Positions 51,981-60,660 of a DNA stretch of 64,000 bases are shown here, piece by piece; the stretch's first letter is position 1, and each line of letters begins with the position of its first letter. The notes under the pieces are model-generated. The model saw only the letters and a list, made by a program, of their open reading frames with translations, was not told the origin of the DNA and did no database searches. Made by a program: the position numbers and the translations under genes. The stretch is taken from positions 1-64,000 of the forward strand of contig NZ_FTNK01000010.1 in NCBI RefSeq assembly GCF_900156375.1, in the 5' to 3' direction. This DNA comes from Paenibacillus macquariensis (lineage in GTDB: Bacteria; Bacillota; Bacilli; Paenibacillales; Paenibacillaceae).

Positions 51981-52342
51981 GGGGGCGTTTATGGATTCGA
52001 CGGGGATAGTTTGAGCATGAGTAGCGGGTAGTGGGGCCGCGTCCACTTTATCAACGCTAAAGCCTATTAAATGGCAAAACACAAAACAACTACGCATTAG
52101 CAGCTTAATAACCTGTTAGCGTGCTCCTACCTAGCATCGTCCATGTGACTAGACTAGGGGCTAACAAATAGTGGAATACGCTGTCTCATCTCCGCCTGGG
52201 GTGAGCTGAAGAAGATAATCAGGCTGACCCAACGTATAGCCGGTTACGGGGCGATACTCGGGTGACATCAAAACTGTGACTACACCCGTAGAATCTTATG
52301 TGTCGATATTTTCGGACAGGGGTTCGACTCCCCTCGCCTCCA
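51981..52342 (+). ncRNA. ssrA: Transfer-messenger RNA
   Basis: The 5' end GGGGGCG pairs with CGCCTCC at the 3' end, followed by discriminator A; CCA is not encoded. The TTCGACTC T-loop lies near 52323-52330. The reading frame at 52073-52108 encodes the tag GKTQNNYALAA and a TAA stop, close to the B. subtilis tag and with the proteolysis signal ALAA. It rescues stalled ribosomes with SmpB. Its 3' end is duplicated at 55.6 kb and an internal part at 63.7 kb. Confidence 0.96.
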
Positions 52343-52349
52343 TTTGAAA

Positions 52350-52375
52350 GACCCGCTGATATAGCGGGTTTTTTC
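52350..52375 (+). terminator. Terminator of ssrA
   Basis: ACCCGCT / AGCGGGT with a five-base loop is followed by T5. It lies eight bases behind the tmRNA 3' end. Confidence 0.9.
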
Positions 52376-52499
52376 TTGTTTAGAGAGAGAATTGTAAACG
52401 AGAAGTCTACAAAAGAGTCGACATCAGTCTCCGCACATGTGGAGTGCTGTGTGTTGCTCATAAGAAATTGTTGAATTAAGCCACACTTACCTCTTTTTT

Positions 52500-52533
52500 T
52501 TGGCTCAAGCGTAGAACATGCTTGGGCTCTTTT
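52500..52533 (+). terminator. Terminator-like hairpin downstream of ssrA
   Basis: GGCTCAAGC / GCTTGGGCTC with a ten-base loop is followed by TTTT and preceded by T8, so it might work in both directions. No intact gene ends here on the plus strand; the IS remnant on the minus strand ends at 52574. Confidence 0.6.
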
Positions 52534-52573
52534 AATTTGATTGCATTGTAGTCGTTAATCCATGAAATAATTC

Positions 52574-52796
52574 CTATCTAAAAATTGTGATTTGTAAGAT
52601 TATCTGTAATCGTCCGTTATTATAAAAATGGATGTAGGCATCAATGTCGGTTCTGAGTTCTTCAAAGGTGTGATCATGAAGATCGAAAATGGAACTTGAA
52701 TGTGCTTTCTGATCCGGATGATATTTGAATTCCGTGATATCGGTTAACCATTTCTTATTCGGTGTTTTCCAACGAATACTAAAATACAGGGATGCT
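52574..52796 (-). pseudogene. Internally deleted IS3-family transposase (OrfB) remnant
   Basis: Read on the minus strand, one open frame gives RWKTPNKKWLTDITEFKYH, the start of the IS3 DDE catalytic core (WVTDITEF type), then SSSIFDLHD, and immediately LRTDIDAYIHFYNNGRLQ, which resembles the OrfB C-terminal end (YIHFYNNKR). The ~100 residues normally between them, including the later Asp and Glu, are missing. The frame stops at 52574. The upstream end is unclear and no inverted repeats could be defined. Confidence 0.6.
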
Positions 52797-52896
52797 CGAG
52801 TCCCGTCGTGCAGAACAAGTAATCAAAGACTAAAAAGACCCATAGTCTTGGAACAATTGGATTGTATGCAGCGTTTATTGGAATTTCTGCTTGGCA

Positions 52897-53349
52897 TTAG
52901 TCAACTCCATTTGCTTCTTTGAGAGAATGAATTAGAAGACTATGATCGATCGGTGAAGACATGACAATCAGGATTGTATAGGTTCCATATTTATCGCACT
53001 GATTGCCAAACTCTTCGAGCGTGCGTGTGGATTCCGTCACTACTTTTAATAAATAACTGTGTTCTCCGCTTATGCGGTGGCACTCGGCAACATGGGGAGA
53101 TTCATGGACAAAATCAAGAAATGCTAAGCAGTCCCTAGTCCGAAACAACATATAGGCTGCCGCATGCTTCCCAATTTTTTCAGGAGAAATGATGGTACGA
53201 TACTCTTCAATTATTCCCCTTTCTTCCATTCTCTTAACTCGTTCCGTTACAGCAGGTTGGGACAACCCCACGCTTTTACCCAGTTCAGTCATTGAAATCC
53301 TTGCCTGGTTTTGAAGATAGAAGAGGATTTGTTTGTCTACATGATCCAC
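52897..53349 (-). CDS. Lrp/AsnC-family transcriptional regulator
   Basis: 150 residues. N-terminal HTH: DKQILFYLQNQARISMTELGKSVGLSQPAVTERVKRMEERGII. The C-terminal RAM ligand-binding domain follows (CHRISGEHSYLLKVVTESTRTLEEF). GTG start at 53349 with AGGAG nine bases upstream. It is divergent from the exporter at 53.7 kb across a ~175-base spacer, so it may control that gene. The effector is unknown. Confidence 0.9.
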   Translation of the reverse strand: MDHVDKQILFYLQNQARISMTELGKSVGLSQPAVTERVKRMEERGIIEEYRTIISPEKIGKHAAAYMLFRTRDCLAFLDFVHESPHVAECHRISGEHSYLLKVVTESTRTLEEFGNQCDKYGTYTILIVMSSPIDHSLLIHSLKEANGVD

Positions 53350-53524
53350 TTTGAGTGTGCTCCTTTAAATTTAAGGTATTTTAAATAAAATAACTTTTAT
53401 TACTTTGTATAATCATCATATTTGATTTGATGTGTTATGTAAAATGAACGATTTAAATTATATAATAAGACTCACATGAATAAGGGCGATTCACACATGA
53501 GAAGTCAGAGAGGAATGGCAAGCA

Positions 53525-53662
53525 ATGAGCAAATACGACTTAAATAAGGCAGGTATAGAAGATTTACAGGCACGTATTGATGAGGTTATTGATTGTACAA
53601 TTGACGAAAAAAAGCTGGCTGGTGCTATTGCCAAATCTAAGATTGGAGGGTACTCTCAATGA
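53525..53662 (+). CDS. Short 45-residue ORF translationally coupled to the exporter
   Basis: ATG 53525 follows AGAGGAATGGCA, and the stop TGA overlaps the exporter ATG (ATGA at 53659-53662). The peptide contains IEDLQARIDEVIDCTIDEKKLAGAIA, which resembles the first helix of beta-lactamase-family serine hydrolases, but the frame then ends in KIGGYSQ. It may be the truncated start of such a hydrolase or a leader peptide that couples translation. It is too short for a sure call. Confidence 0.5.
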   Translation: MSKYDLNKAGIEDLQARIDEVIDCTIDEKKLAGAIAKSKIGGYSQ

Positions 53663-55188
53663 CTCTCTCCCATTCAAACAAAAATATAATCGCATTGGCT
53701 GCGATATGTTTGTCCGCGCTAATGTTCGGCCTCGAAATTTCCAGTGTGCCAGTAATACTGCCAACCCTGGAAAAGGTATTGCATGGCAATCTCAAGGATA
53801 TGCAATGGATTATGAATTCCTACACTATTGCCTGTGCGACGGTTCTGATGGCTGTGGGGTCCCTAGCTGACCGTTATGGAAGGAGGCGCATTTTTATTAT
53901 TAGCCTCGTTTTGTTTGGCATTACATCCCTGATTTGTGGTTTGGCGCAAAGCACATCGGTTCTAATCGTCAGTCGCTTTCTTCAAGGTGTGGGTGCTGGT
54001 GCGATGCAGATTTGCCAGATAGCCATTCTTTCGCATCGGTTTCAGGAAGGACGAGAACGCAGCAAAGCCTTTGGAACATGGGGGATCGTGTTCGGTATCG
54101 GCCTCGGGTTTGGACCCATTATCGGGGGGATGATCGTGGCCGTATTGAACTGGCATTGGGTTTTTCTGGTCCACGTACCGCTGACCATCCTTACTTTGAT
54201 CCTTGTCTTTGGGGGTGTGGAGGAATCCAGTGATCCGCAGGCAGAAAAGCTGGACGTTATCGGTATTGTCACGCTTTCGTTGACGGTCTTTGGTCTGGCA
54301 TACTTTATCACAAAAGGACCCGAACTAGGCTTTACCAGCATAGCATCCATCAGCATTCTTGTTGCAACTGCAGCAAGCTTCATTATTTTTCTTTTTGTGG
54401 AAAAGCTCAGCGCCCATCCGATGTTCGACTTTTCCGTATTCAAGATACGCAATTTTTCCGGCGCTATCCTTGGCTCCATCGGCATGAATTTCAGTTTCTG
54501 GCCATTCATGATTTATCTGCCGATTTATTTTCAGAGCGGTCTTGGTTATGGCATTGTAGCCGCCGGGCTGTCTCTCTTGGCTTATGCGCTGCCTACCCTG
54601 GTGATCCCGCCAATGGCAGAGCGTCTTTCGTTACGCTATCAGCCGCGTATAGTTATCCCATTGGGTCTTTTCATCATCGGCCTGGGCTTCATTTTGATGA
54701 AATATGGCAGTGGAGGCGATCACGCCAACTGGCTGACCATGCTCCCGGGTTCCCTGTTGGCTGGTATCGGGCTGGGCTTGACCAACACGCCTGTGACCAA
54801 CACGACTACTGGCTCAGTTCCGATTACCCGTGCAGGCATGGCTTCCGGTATAGACATGAGTGCCAGATTGATCAGTCTAGCCATCAACATCGCCGTGATG
54901 GGATTCATTTTGCAGGAAGGCATCCTGTCTTATTTGAGGGGAACCCTTCCAGGGACACTCAATACAACGCAATTGCGGGCTTTGGCCGGGAAAATAGCTG
55001 CCGGAAACTTTGCATCTCTCAAGCAGGGTTTGCCAGAACTGTCCTCTCTGGATGCGTCCGGAGCCGTGGTCCACGCGGCTCTTGTGCACGGATTTGGCTT
55101 GGTGATGCTCTATGGTGGCATTGGTGTGTGGGTTTTGGCCGCGATCAGTTTTATGATTTTTGGATCCAAGAGAGCAGCTAGGGTGTGA
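53659..55188 (+). CDS. MFS transporter, DHA2 (14-helix) drug exporter family
   Basis: 509 residues with about 14 hydrophobic segments. Motif A GSLADRYGRR is at 67-76, and the motif C-like GFGPIIGGMI lies in helix 5. The family (EmrB/QacA) exports drugs with protons. The gene is visibly GC-richer than the surrounding sequence (some 60-base lines are near 65% GC), which suggests recent transfer. It lies between the two tmRNA 3'-end copies with a divergent Lrp-type regulator. Confidence 0.9.
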   Translation: MTLSHSNKNIIALAAICLSALMFGLEISSVPVILPTLEKVLHGNLKDMQWIMNSYTIACATVLMAVGSLADRYGRRRIFIISLVLFGITSLICGLAQSTSVLIVSRFLQGVGAGAMQICQIAILSHRFQEGRERSKAFGTWGIVFGIGLGFGPIIGGMIVAVLNWHWVFLVHVPLTILTLILVFGGVEESSDPQAEKLDVIGIVTLSLTVFGLAYFITKGPELGFTSIASISILVATAASFIIFLFVEKLSAHPMFDFSVFKIRNFSGAILGSIGMNFSFWPFMIYLPIYFQSGLGYGIVAAGLSLLAYALPTLVIPPMAERLSLRYQPRIVIPLGLFIIGLGFILMKYGSGGDHANWLTMLPGSLLAGIGLGLTNTPVTNTTTGSVPITRAGMASGIDMSARLISLAINIAVMGFILQEGILSYLRGTLPGTLNTTQLRALAGKIAAGNFASLKQGLPELSSLDASGAVVHAALVHGFGLVMLYGGIGVWVLAAISFMIFGSKRAARV

Positions 55189-55194
55189 AGGGCA

Positions 55195-55341
55195 TCACGC
55201 CTGCAGGTGGTTACTTGTGAGTATCTTGTAGCAATAGATCAGCTTTTCGTTGTGCGAGCGTGAGATGTTGTTACCCGCGCAAGACGAGTCAGGGATCACG
55301 GGTTGTTCGGGCTGCGCGACGATGTCCACAGGTTTAATCAT
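55195..55341 (-). CDS. Unrecognised 48-residue ORF in a GC-rich patch
   Basis: The ATG is at 55341 and the TGA ends at 55195. The peptide has two cysteines and a PEQPVIPDSSCAGNNIS segment. There is no convincing ribosome site, and the opposite strand is also open here, so this may be non-coding or a remnant. No family recognised. Confidence 0.2.
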   Translation of the reverse strand: MIKPVDIVAQPEQPVIPDSSCAGNNISRSHNEKLIYCYKILTSNHLQA

Positions 55342-55605
55342 CGCCGATCCACGGTTACCCCGGCTACCTCACGCCTGTAATATCTAGAAAAGTGCCCTCG
55401 TAAATTTTTGTTCCGTTTTAGGTGACCGATGTTGCGGGGGCATAAATTGCCCCGTACATTTTATCAATAATAAGCATTCAACACATGTGTGCGTAATATT
55501 GATGGTTCGCAATGTCTAGACGAGATGTGACAGTATTGCTCAAGCAAAGTAGTGAACCGTATTACAAACAGTGATAATGCGAATAATATGATAAGTAAGG
55601 GGGAG

Positions 55606-55631
55606 TTCGACCCCCCCTCGCCTCCATTTGT
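55606..55631 (+). repeat. Copy of the tmRNA 3' end, likely attachment site
   Basis: GTTCGAC, a C run and CCCCTCGCCTCCATTTG repeat the sequence at 52322-52346, including the T-loop, the acceptor 3' strand and three to four bases beyond the mature end. The exact shared block is at least 17 bases. Integrative elements often recombine at the 3' end of ssrA and leave such direct repeats. Confidence 0.8.
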
Positions 55632-55636
55632 AGTAC

Positions 55637-55672
55637 CAGTGAGACCGCCCATTAAGGTGGTCTCACTTCGTA
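55637..55672 (+). terminator. Terminator-like hairpin next to the attachment-site copy
   Basis: GTGAGACCGCC / GGTGGTCTCAC with loop CATTAA. The T run is weak. Its place after the tmRNA 3'-end copy parallels the terminator after the true ssrA, though the sequence differs. Confidence 0.55.
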
Positions 55673-56184
55673 TTATAATCTTTTTCAAGAGGGAGGCTGT
55701 TTTAACAAGAATAGATTGACGGCCTGCTTTTAAACTGCAACATATAACTGGTAAACAAGTGGAGATTCAAATTTAAGAACAATTATTAGGACTGCCCGAT
55801 AGTATTTCAATACTAAAAATTTAGATGTTTTTACGAGTGTGAATGAAAATTATGATATAGAAGATACAGCAACCACCGAGTGAGGTGATCAAATTGTGTT
55901 TCTTTGTGAGTAAAAACATCAGGGGGACCCAAGTCACATTTATTCACTCCATAGGTCGGAGTAATAGGGCGCGGCAACAATTGATTGCCACCAAAACAAA
56001 CAGCATCTAGAGAAGAAGCTGTTATTTCTGCACTTAGAATACTGGGGGAGGGTGAATAAGTTCTAGTGACATACGATTTTGTAGTTGAAGGTACGAGCCA
56101 ATCAAGAGGGGAATTCAGAAATCGGTGGAATAGCTAGAATAGCATAAGTGGAATTGCATTTCGTGAGAGTTATAGATAAGACAC

Positions 56185-56814
56185 TTAGAAGTCTAATGCT
56201 TCTTTTGTAATCTTTTTGATATCAACAGGACAATTGGAACTTTCCTCAACAAGATCAGGAAGTATGTGCTGCAAGAAATAATCTACACAATGTAGTTTGA
56301 TATTCTTGATTTTAATCAACGCCTCGCGGTACATGACAACAAATTCTTTCTCCGTGTTGCCCCTTCTTAGTTCAGTAAAGGCTTCGTAGACTTGGTCGAG
56401 TTTGTCAGCCATTTCAAGAATTAACCCTTCTACGGAATCATCCTTACCTTCACGTAATTGTCTACGGAAGATCGATTTGAGTTCCTCTGGAATATTTTCG
56501 TCAATGAAATGTGCAATCATTCCTTCTTCTACTTGCTGGAGCATACCACGAAGTTCGAGAGAATAATGTTTCACGGGAGTTTTGATATCTCCAATAAATA
56601 TTTCACCGTAATCGTGGCTGCTTGTAATTTCGTAAAGTTTCTTCCAATCCACAGTTACGCCATTACTTTCCTCAATATCGGCTAAGGTTTTAGCATATTG
56701 CACAACTTTCCACGAATGAGCAGATACACTGTGTTCTTCAAATTTGAATTTACCTGGACAGCGAATAATACGTTCGAGATCGTTGAGCGATTGAAAATAA
56801 GTGTGAATTCCCAT
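56185..56814 (-). CDS. YfbR-like HD-domain hydrolase
   Basis: 209 residues. The HD-domain metal motif is spread as AHSWKV (H33), SSHDYGEIFIGD (H67, D68) and LEMADKLDQ. The pattern GDIKTPVKHYS matches the GDLPTPVKY region of E. coli YfbR, a 5'-deoxynucleotidase. The same enzyme class is likely but not proven. It lies alone on the minus strand in the accessory region. Confidence 0.8.
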   Translation of the reverse strand: MGIHTYFQSLNDLERIIRCPGKFKFEEHSVSAHSWKVVQYAKTLADIEESNGVTVDWKKLYEITSSHDYGEIFIGDIKTPVKHYSLELRGMLQQVEEGMIAHFIDENIPEELKSIFRRQLREGKDDSVEGLILEMADKLDQVYEAFTELRRGNTEKEFVVMYREALIKIKNIKLHCVDYFLQHILPDLVEESSNCPVDIKKITKEALDF

Positions 56815-56916
56815 AAGTGTCGATCCCCTTCGTATATAAGTGATGGTGTTACCTTACTCTATTTAGTATAGGGATGATTTGTTATAGGAGAATTAAATCA
56901 AAATGGTAGATTATAG

Positions 56917-57042
56917 AAGTGCATGAATAATGCATGGAGGGTATAATAAATACTACAAAGAAGAACCGATGCATACTGACCGTCAGTACAATAGACCGCG
57001 TACCTTACGATCCTTTTACGATGGGGGTCTATTTTTTTTTTT
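56917..57042 (+). promoter_or_regulatory. EamA leader with -10 box, symmetric element and hairpins (copy 1)
   Basis: TATAAT is at 56942-56947, preceded by the symmetric TGCATGAATAATGCA (56920-56934). The leader then has TACTGACCGTCAGTA and an AATAGACC / GGTCTATT hairpin with a long loop and a T run. The same arrangement precedes the second copy at 62.8 kb, where the terminator stem is tighter. Confidence 0.6.
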
Positions 57043-57095
57043 GTTGGGTCTTATGGACAAGCCGTGGAATCGGTATTATTGAAGGGTGATTATTG

Positions 57096-57983
57096 ATGTT
57101 GAAAGCTTATAGTTGGCTCACTTTTTGTGTAGTCGTATGGGGTAGCAATTTTGTATTTGGCAAGATCTTAGTTGAGGACTTCTCCCCCGGTCTGTTAACA
57201 TCACTGAGACTTTTATTTATTGTGGTATTTTTAGTTGGATTAACGTCTTACAAAAAGAATTTCAAGCGAGTGAATAAATCGGATGTACTCTCCATTTTAT
57301 TGCTAGGTGTTATTGGTGTATTTATAAATCAATGGTCCTTTTTCAGGGGTTTACAAACAGCTGATCCAACAACATCTGCCATCATTTTAGCTATGACTCC
57401 TATTTTAACTGGCTTGTTAGCAGCTCTCTTTTTGAAGGAAAAATTAACGATCCGTATGTTGATGGGGTCAATTCTAGCGATCATAGGCATATATTGTGTC
57501 GTTGTAATAGGTGGTGAATCCTCGTTACATTTTGACAAAGGACTTATGTGGATTGTTGTAACGATGATAACATTCGCAATTATGATTATTATGACGAGGG
57601 TACTCTCGCAAAGAATAGATCCGTTCACAATCACATTATATTCGAATCTAGTGGGCTTTATAGTATCGATTCCGTTTGCCTTCTCGCTAGATACACCTTT
57701 ACGAATGAGCTCGAATATGACGGATTGGACGCTGTTAATCGGAACTGCCGTTGTTGTACATGGCATAGCCACACTTATTTGGAATAATAATATTCGACAT
57801 GTTGATGCTTCAAAAGCATCTGTACTATCTAATTTAGAGCCTTTTGTAGCCATGATTATGGGATTAATATTACTGTACAAACCAATTACAGGTGTAGAAA
57901 TATTAGGGTCTTTGTTCATTCTAGCAGGAGTTATGCTATCTACATATCAACGGAAGTCGCGATATAAGGGAACGAGGGGCTGA
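57096..57983 (+). CDS. EamA/DMT-family transporter
   Basis: About 295 residues with ten hydrophobic segments in two five-helix EamA repeats. LKAYSWLTFCVVVWGSNFVFGKIL is a typical start; the second repeat begins near MWIVVTMITFAIMIIMTRVL. The family exports metabolites or amino acids; the substrate is unknown. ATG 57096 follows GAAGGGTGA. A degenerate second copy of gene and leader lies at 62.8-63.6 kb. Confidence 0.88.
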   Translation: MLKAYSWLTFCVVVWGSNFVFGKILVEDFSPGLLTSLRLLFIVVFLVGLTSYKKNFKRVNKSDVLSILLLGVIGVFINQWSFFRGLQTADPTTSAIILAMTPILTGLLAALFLKEKLTIRMLMGSILAIIGIYCVVVIGGESSLHFDKGLMWIVVTMITFAIMIIMTRVLSQRIDPFTITLYSNLVGFIVSIPFAFSLDTPLRMSSNMTDWTLLIGTAVVVHGIATLIWNNNIRHVDASKASVLSNLEPFVAMIMGLILLYKPITGVEILGSLFILAGVMLSTYQRKSRYKGTRG

Positions 57984-58292
57984 TTCTTTAGTCTTTCTAT
58001 ATTCTTAGAAATGGTTCGAAGGAGTTCGTGGGAAATGTTGAGGGGGTGTCTATTGGCCTGCTTCGCTGAGTTCTTTCACTGAACCTTTTGCCATATGCGG
58101 AATGTCAGCCTCATCAGCAGGATAAGAAGAAAATTAGCGTCTTTGCTTTAATAATTTCATCTGTACAGGAACAGTCCTAGTCTAAAGTCTAGGTTCAGAC
58201 ACGCCCTAAGACGGTTATGTCAGGCAAATAAGACGGATATAATGGATTTATAACTCAAAATGTGACGTATGAAGTCAAAGGAGTGTTTGAAT
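57984..58292. other. Intergenic region before the sensor-domain gene
   Basis: About 310 bases. A TATAAT at about 58237 with a weak upstream -35 may drive the next gene. CCTAG..CTAGG (58173-58194 area) is a small symmetric element. No gene or named RNA is seen. Confidence 0.45.
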
Positions 58293-59057
58293 ATGAAGGC
58301 CATAGAAGCGACGGCAAAGGCGCCAACAGGTAAGGTGAATTGGGTGCTGTTTAATCCAAAAACCTATGCAACGATCCTCTATTTATTGATATCTCTCCCG
58401 TTAGGGATTATTTATTTTACAGTAGCGATAACGGGACTTGCACTATCAATCGGTTTAACTCCAATATTTATCGGAATACCATTGTTTTTTGGAGTAGCTA
58501 AGCTGTTGAATGGGATTGTGAATTTTGAACAAAGCATGATTAGACAAATTTTAGGTTTACCTACTCCTCCCGTTTCGTATACCTACAATCAACAGTCTGA
58601 ATCTGGGCAGAACTGGTTGATGCGAATGGTGAGAGGTTTTGATGGTGGGCTATTCATTCGAAATCTGCTGCTCGTATTACTAAGATTTGTAACAGGCATT
58701 GTATTCTTTGTTATTATGGTAACGGTGATTTCACTAGGATTAGGATTTATTGCTCTTCCAGTCGTGCATATCATTTTGATGAATGAGATGAAGATTGATA
58801 TTTTAGAAAATACTTTGTTTAGTTATTTTCATATCGATTGGACCTATAATCAGCAATATATGCTTTACGTAGGCGTTGGGCTTGTGCTTTTTTGGATCGC
58901 GCTTCGCGTCGTGAATGGGCTCATGCAAATTCAACGTAGAATCATGTATGTGGACGAGCCATATAAGCAGCATTCAGTGGAAGCACAAATACATGCAAAG
59001 GCTCAGTCACAATATTATGAGTACCAAGAAGATCAGCCCGTTCAAGGGATGATGTAG
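58293..59057 (+). CDS. Membrane protein with putative sensor domain (PF13796-like)
   Basis: About 254 residues with four hydrophobic segments in two pairs (TYATILYLLISLPLGIIYFTVAITGLALSIGLTP-like, and LLLVLLRFVTGIVFFVIMVTVISLGLGFIALP-like), plus a helix at VGVGLVLFWIALRVVNGL. The pattern matches the sensor region found in front of Bacillota kinases, here without a kinase. ATG 58293 follows AAAGGAG. Function unknown. Confidence 0.7.
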   Translation: MKAIEATAKAPTGKVNWVLFNPKTYATILYLLISLPLGIIYFTVAITGLALSIGLTPIFIGIPLFFGVAKLLNGIVNFEQSMIRQILGLPTPPVSYTYNQQSESGQNWLMRMVRGFDGGLFIRNLLLVLLRFVTGIVFFVIMVTVISLGLGFIALPVVHIILMNEMKIDILENTLFSYFHIDWTYNQQYMLYVGVGLVLFWIALRVVNGLMQIQRRIMYVDEPYKQHSVEAQIHAKAQSQYYEYQEDQPVQGMM

Positions 59058-59322
59058 CCAGCCTATAGAGAGCTTTAGAAGCTCTCCTTTTTTGAATTGG
59101 ATATTGGGCAATACATGATAATCGTATATATTTTTTACCCAATATGTCTATGAGTCGCGCTGAAATGGGAATAATTATGGTAAGAGCGCTGGAGGGCCAT
59201 TAGTAACAGACAATGCACCTTTCTAATCAGGATGTCATATTTGTTCAGATGTAAGTTAGGATTTACTAGTCATTTAATGTTATAATATTTATTTACAATG
59301 TGAAACAGGGTGATCGAAAAAC

Positions 59323-60627
59323 ATGAATGAATTTCAAAATAGGACCCACCATAAATTAGTCATTATCGGCGCAGGTGCTGCAGGACTAATGGCCGCCGTT
59401 ACTGCGCAGGATCAGGGTATCGATACTGCCATTCTGGAGAGCAACGACCGGATTGGAAAGAAGATATTAATGACAGGTGATGGCCGCTGTAACATTACGA
59501 ATGAATCCACTGCGACGGGTACGGACGAAGCGGTCGCTTTATCACGCAAGTATCACAGCAATCAGACTGGATTTCCAATTACGGTACTGCAGAAATTTGG
59601 CATCCGTCAAACCATCGATTATTTCTCTATGCTTGGGCTTCCGCTTACAAGATTGAAGGAAGGCTTCATGTATCCAATGTCTCTGCAGGCTGCATCGGTG
59701 CTGGATATTTTTGAACTTGCGCTGGAGGATCGGAATGTTCCAGTATACCTCAATAACAAAGTGTTGGATGTTACTGTTTCGACGAATCATCCACGCTTCA
59801 CGATAAAATGCCAAACGGAGACAGAGGAGCAGGTTGTTTATACCAGTGAATACCTTTTTCTATGTACGGGTGGACTTACCGGTCCGAATGCGGACAAAGA
59901 TAGTCCTGGTTATAGGCTTGTTGAACGTCTGGGGCACACCCTGGTTGAGCCTGTGCCAGCTATTGTGCAATTGAAGCTGCACTATCAGCATATGAAGGCG
60001 CTGTCCAATATCAAGCTTCAGGGACAAGCCCATATCATCGTAAACGGTAAAGTCATCCGCAGCGAAAAGGGTGAAATTGCTTTCACGGATTATGGCATAT
60101 CAGGCCCGCTCGTTCTCCAGCTAAGCAGGAAGGCTGCGTATCATCTCGCAAGAGGGGAATCTGTGAGCGTATCGGTTGATTTGATGCCGGGCCGCACGGA
60201 GGAAGAGTTAGTTGAGTTTTTGGAAATGCACTGGGGGACCTTCGGACATCGGACTGTTACGGATTCTCTACTTGGCATCTTCAATAAGAAGTTGGTTCCT
60301 GTCTTGCTGAAGGAGGCAGGCATCGATCAGCAGCCGGACTTGCTTTGCCAGGATCTTTCGAGGAAAACCAAAACAATATTTTGTCGAATATTGAAACGTT
60401 GGGAATTTAAAGTGATCGATACCAAAGGCTTCGAGAACGCGCAAGTAACAGCCGGCGGTATTGATACGACTGAGCTAATCGAGGGGACGCTGGAATCCAA
60501 GCTAGTACCTGGGCTTTATTTGGCTGGCGAGGTGATGGATGTGGACGGGGATTTCGGCGGCTATAACCTACAATGGGCATGGAGTTCCGGTTATGCGGCC
60601 GCGATGGCGCTTGCTAAGCAAATTTAA
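59323..60627 (+). CDS. HI0933/YhiN-family FAD-dependent oxidoreductase, copy 1
   Basis: 434 residues. N-terminal dinucleotide motif LVIIGAGAAGLMAA, then KKILMTGDGRCNITNES, the family hallmark, and the C-terminal VTAGGIDTTEL...LYLAGEVMDVDGDFGGYNLQWAWSSGYAAA, which binds FAD. The reaction is unknown in most members. A tandem paralogue follows after 33 bases. Confidence 0.88.
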   Translation: MNEFQNRTHHKLVIIGAGAAGLMAAVTAQDQGIDTAILESNDRIGKKILMTGDGRCNITNESTATGTDEAVALSRKYHSNQTGFPITVLQKFGIRQTIDYFSMLGLPLTRLKEGFMYPMSLQAASVLDIFELALEDRNVPVYLNNKVLDVTVSTNHPRFTIKCQTETEEQVVYTSEYLFLCTGGLTGPNADKDSPGYRLVERLGHTLVEPVPAIVQLKLHYQHMKALSNIKLQGQAHIIVNGKVIRSEKGEIAFTDYGISGPLVLQLSRKAAYHLARGESVSVSVDLMPGRTEEELVEFLEMHWGTFGHRTVTDSLLGIFNKKLVPVLLKEAGIDQQPDLLCQDLSRKTKTIFCRILKRWEFKVIDTKGFENAQVTAGGIDTTELIEGTLESKLVPGLYLAGEVMDVDGDFGGYNLQWAWSSGYAAAMALAKQI

Positions 60628-60660
60628 TGAATTCATAGGAAAAGGGATGCATCGATCAAC

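Larger units (their letters stand above)
55189..56184. other. Gene-poor region with tmRNA 3'-end copy and decayed sequence
   Basis: About 1 kb without a solid gene. 55195-55400 is GC-rich and holds a 48-codon minus-strand ORF. 55606-55631 repeats the tmRNA 3' end. 55637-55672 is a hairpin. From 55700 to 56180 short frames are interrupted by stops in all readings, which suggests degraded genes, but none could be named. Confidence 0.6.

Noticed and set aside
52219..52461. 80-codon minus-strand frame across the ssrA 3' end
   Set aside because: Antisense to tmRNA and its terminator, no ribosome site, no recognisable domain.
52725..52922. 65-codon plus-strand frame in the IS remnant
   Set aside because: Antisense to the IS3-like frame and the Lrp gene end; the minus-strand reading has clear transposase similarity and this one has none.
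55745..56160. Short frames including an EQLLGLPDSISI stretch that recalls the start of ISL3 transposases
   Set aside because: Each frame is broken by stops within 20-50 codons and the similarity is too short to name a family.
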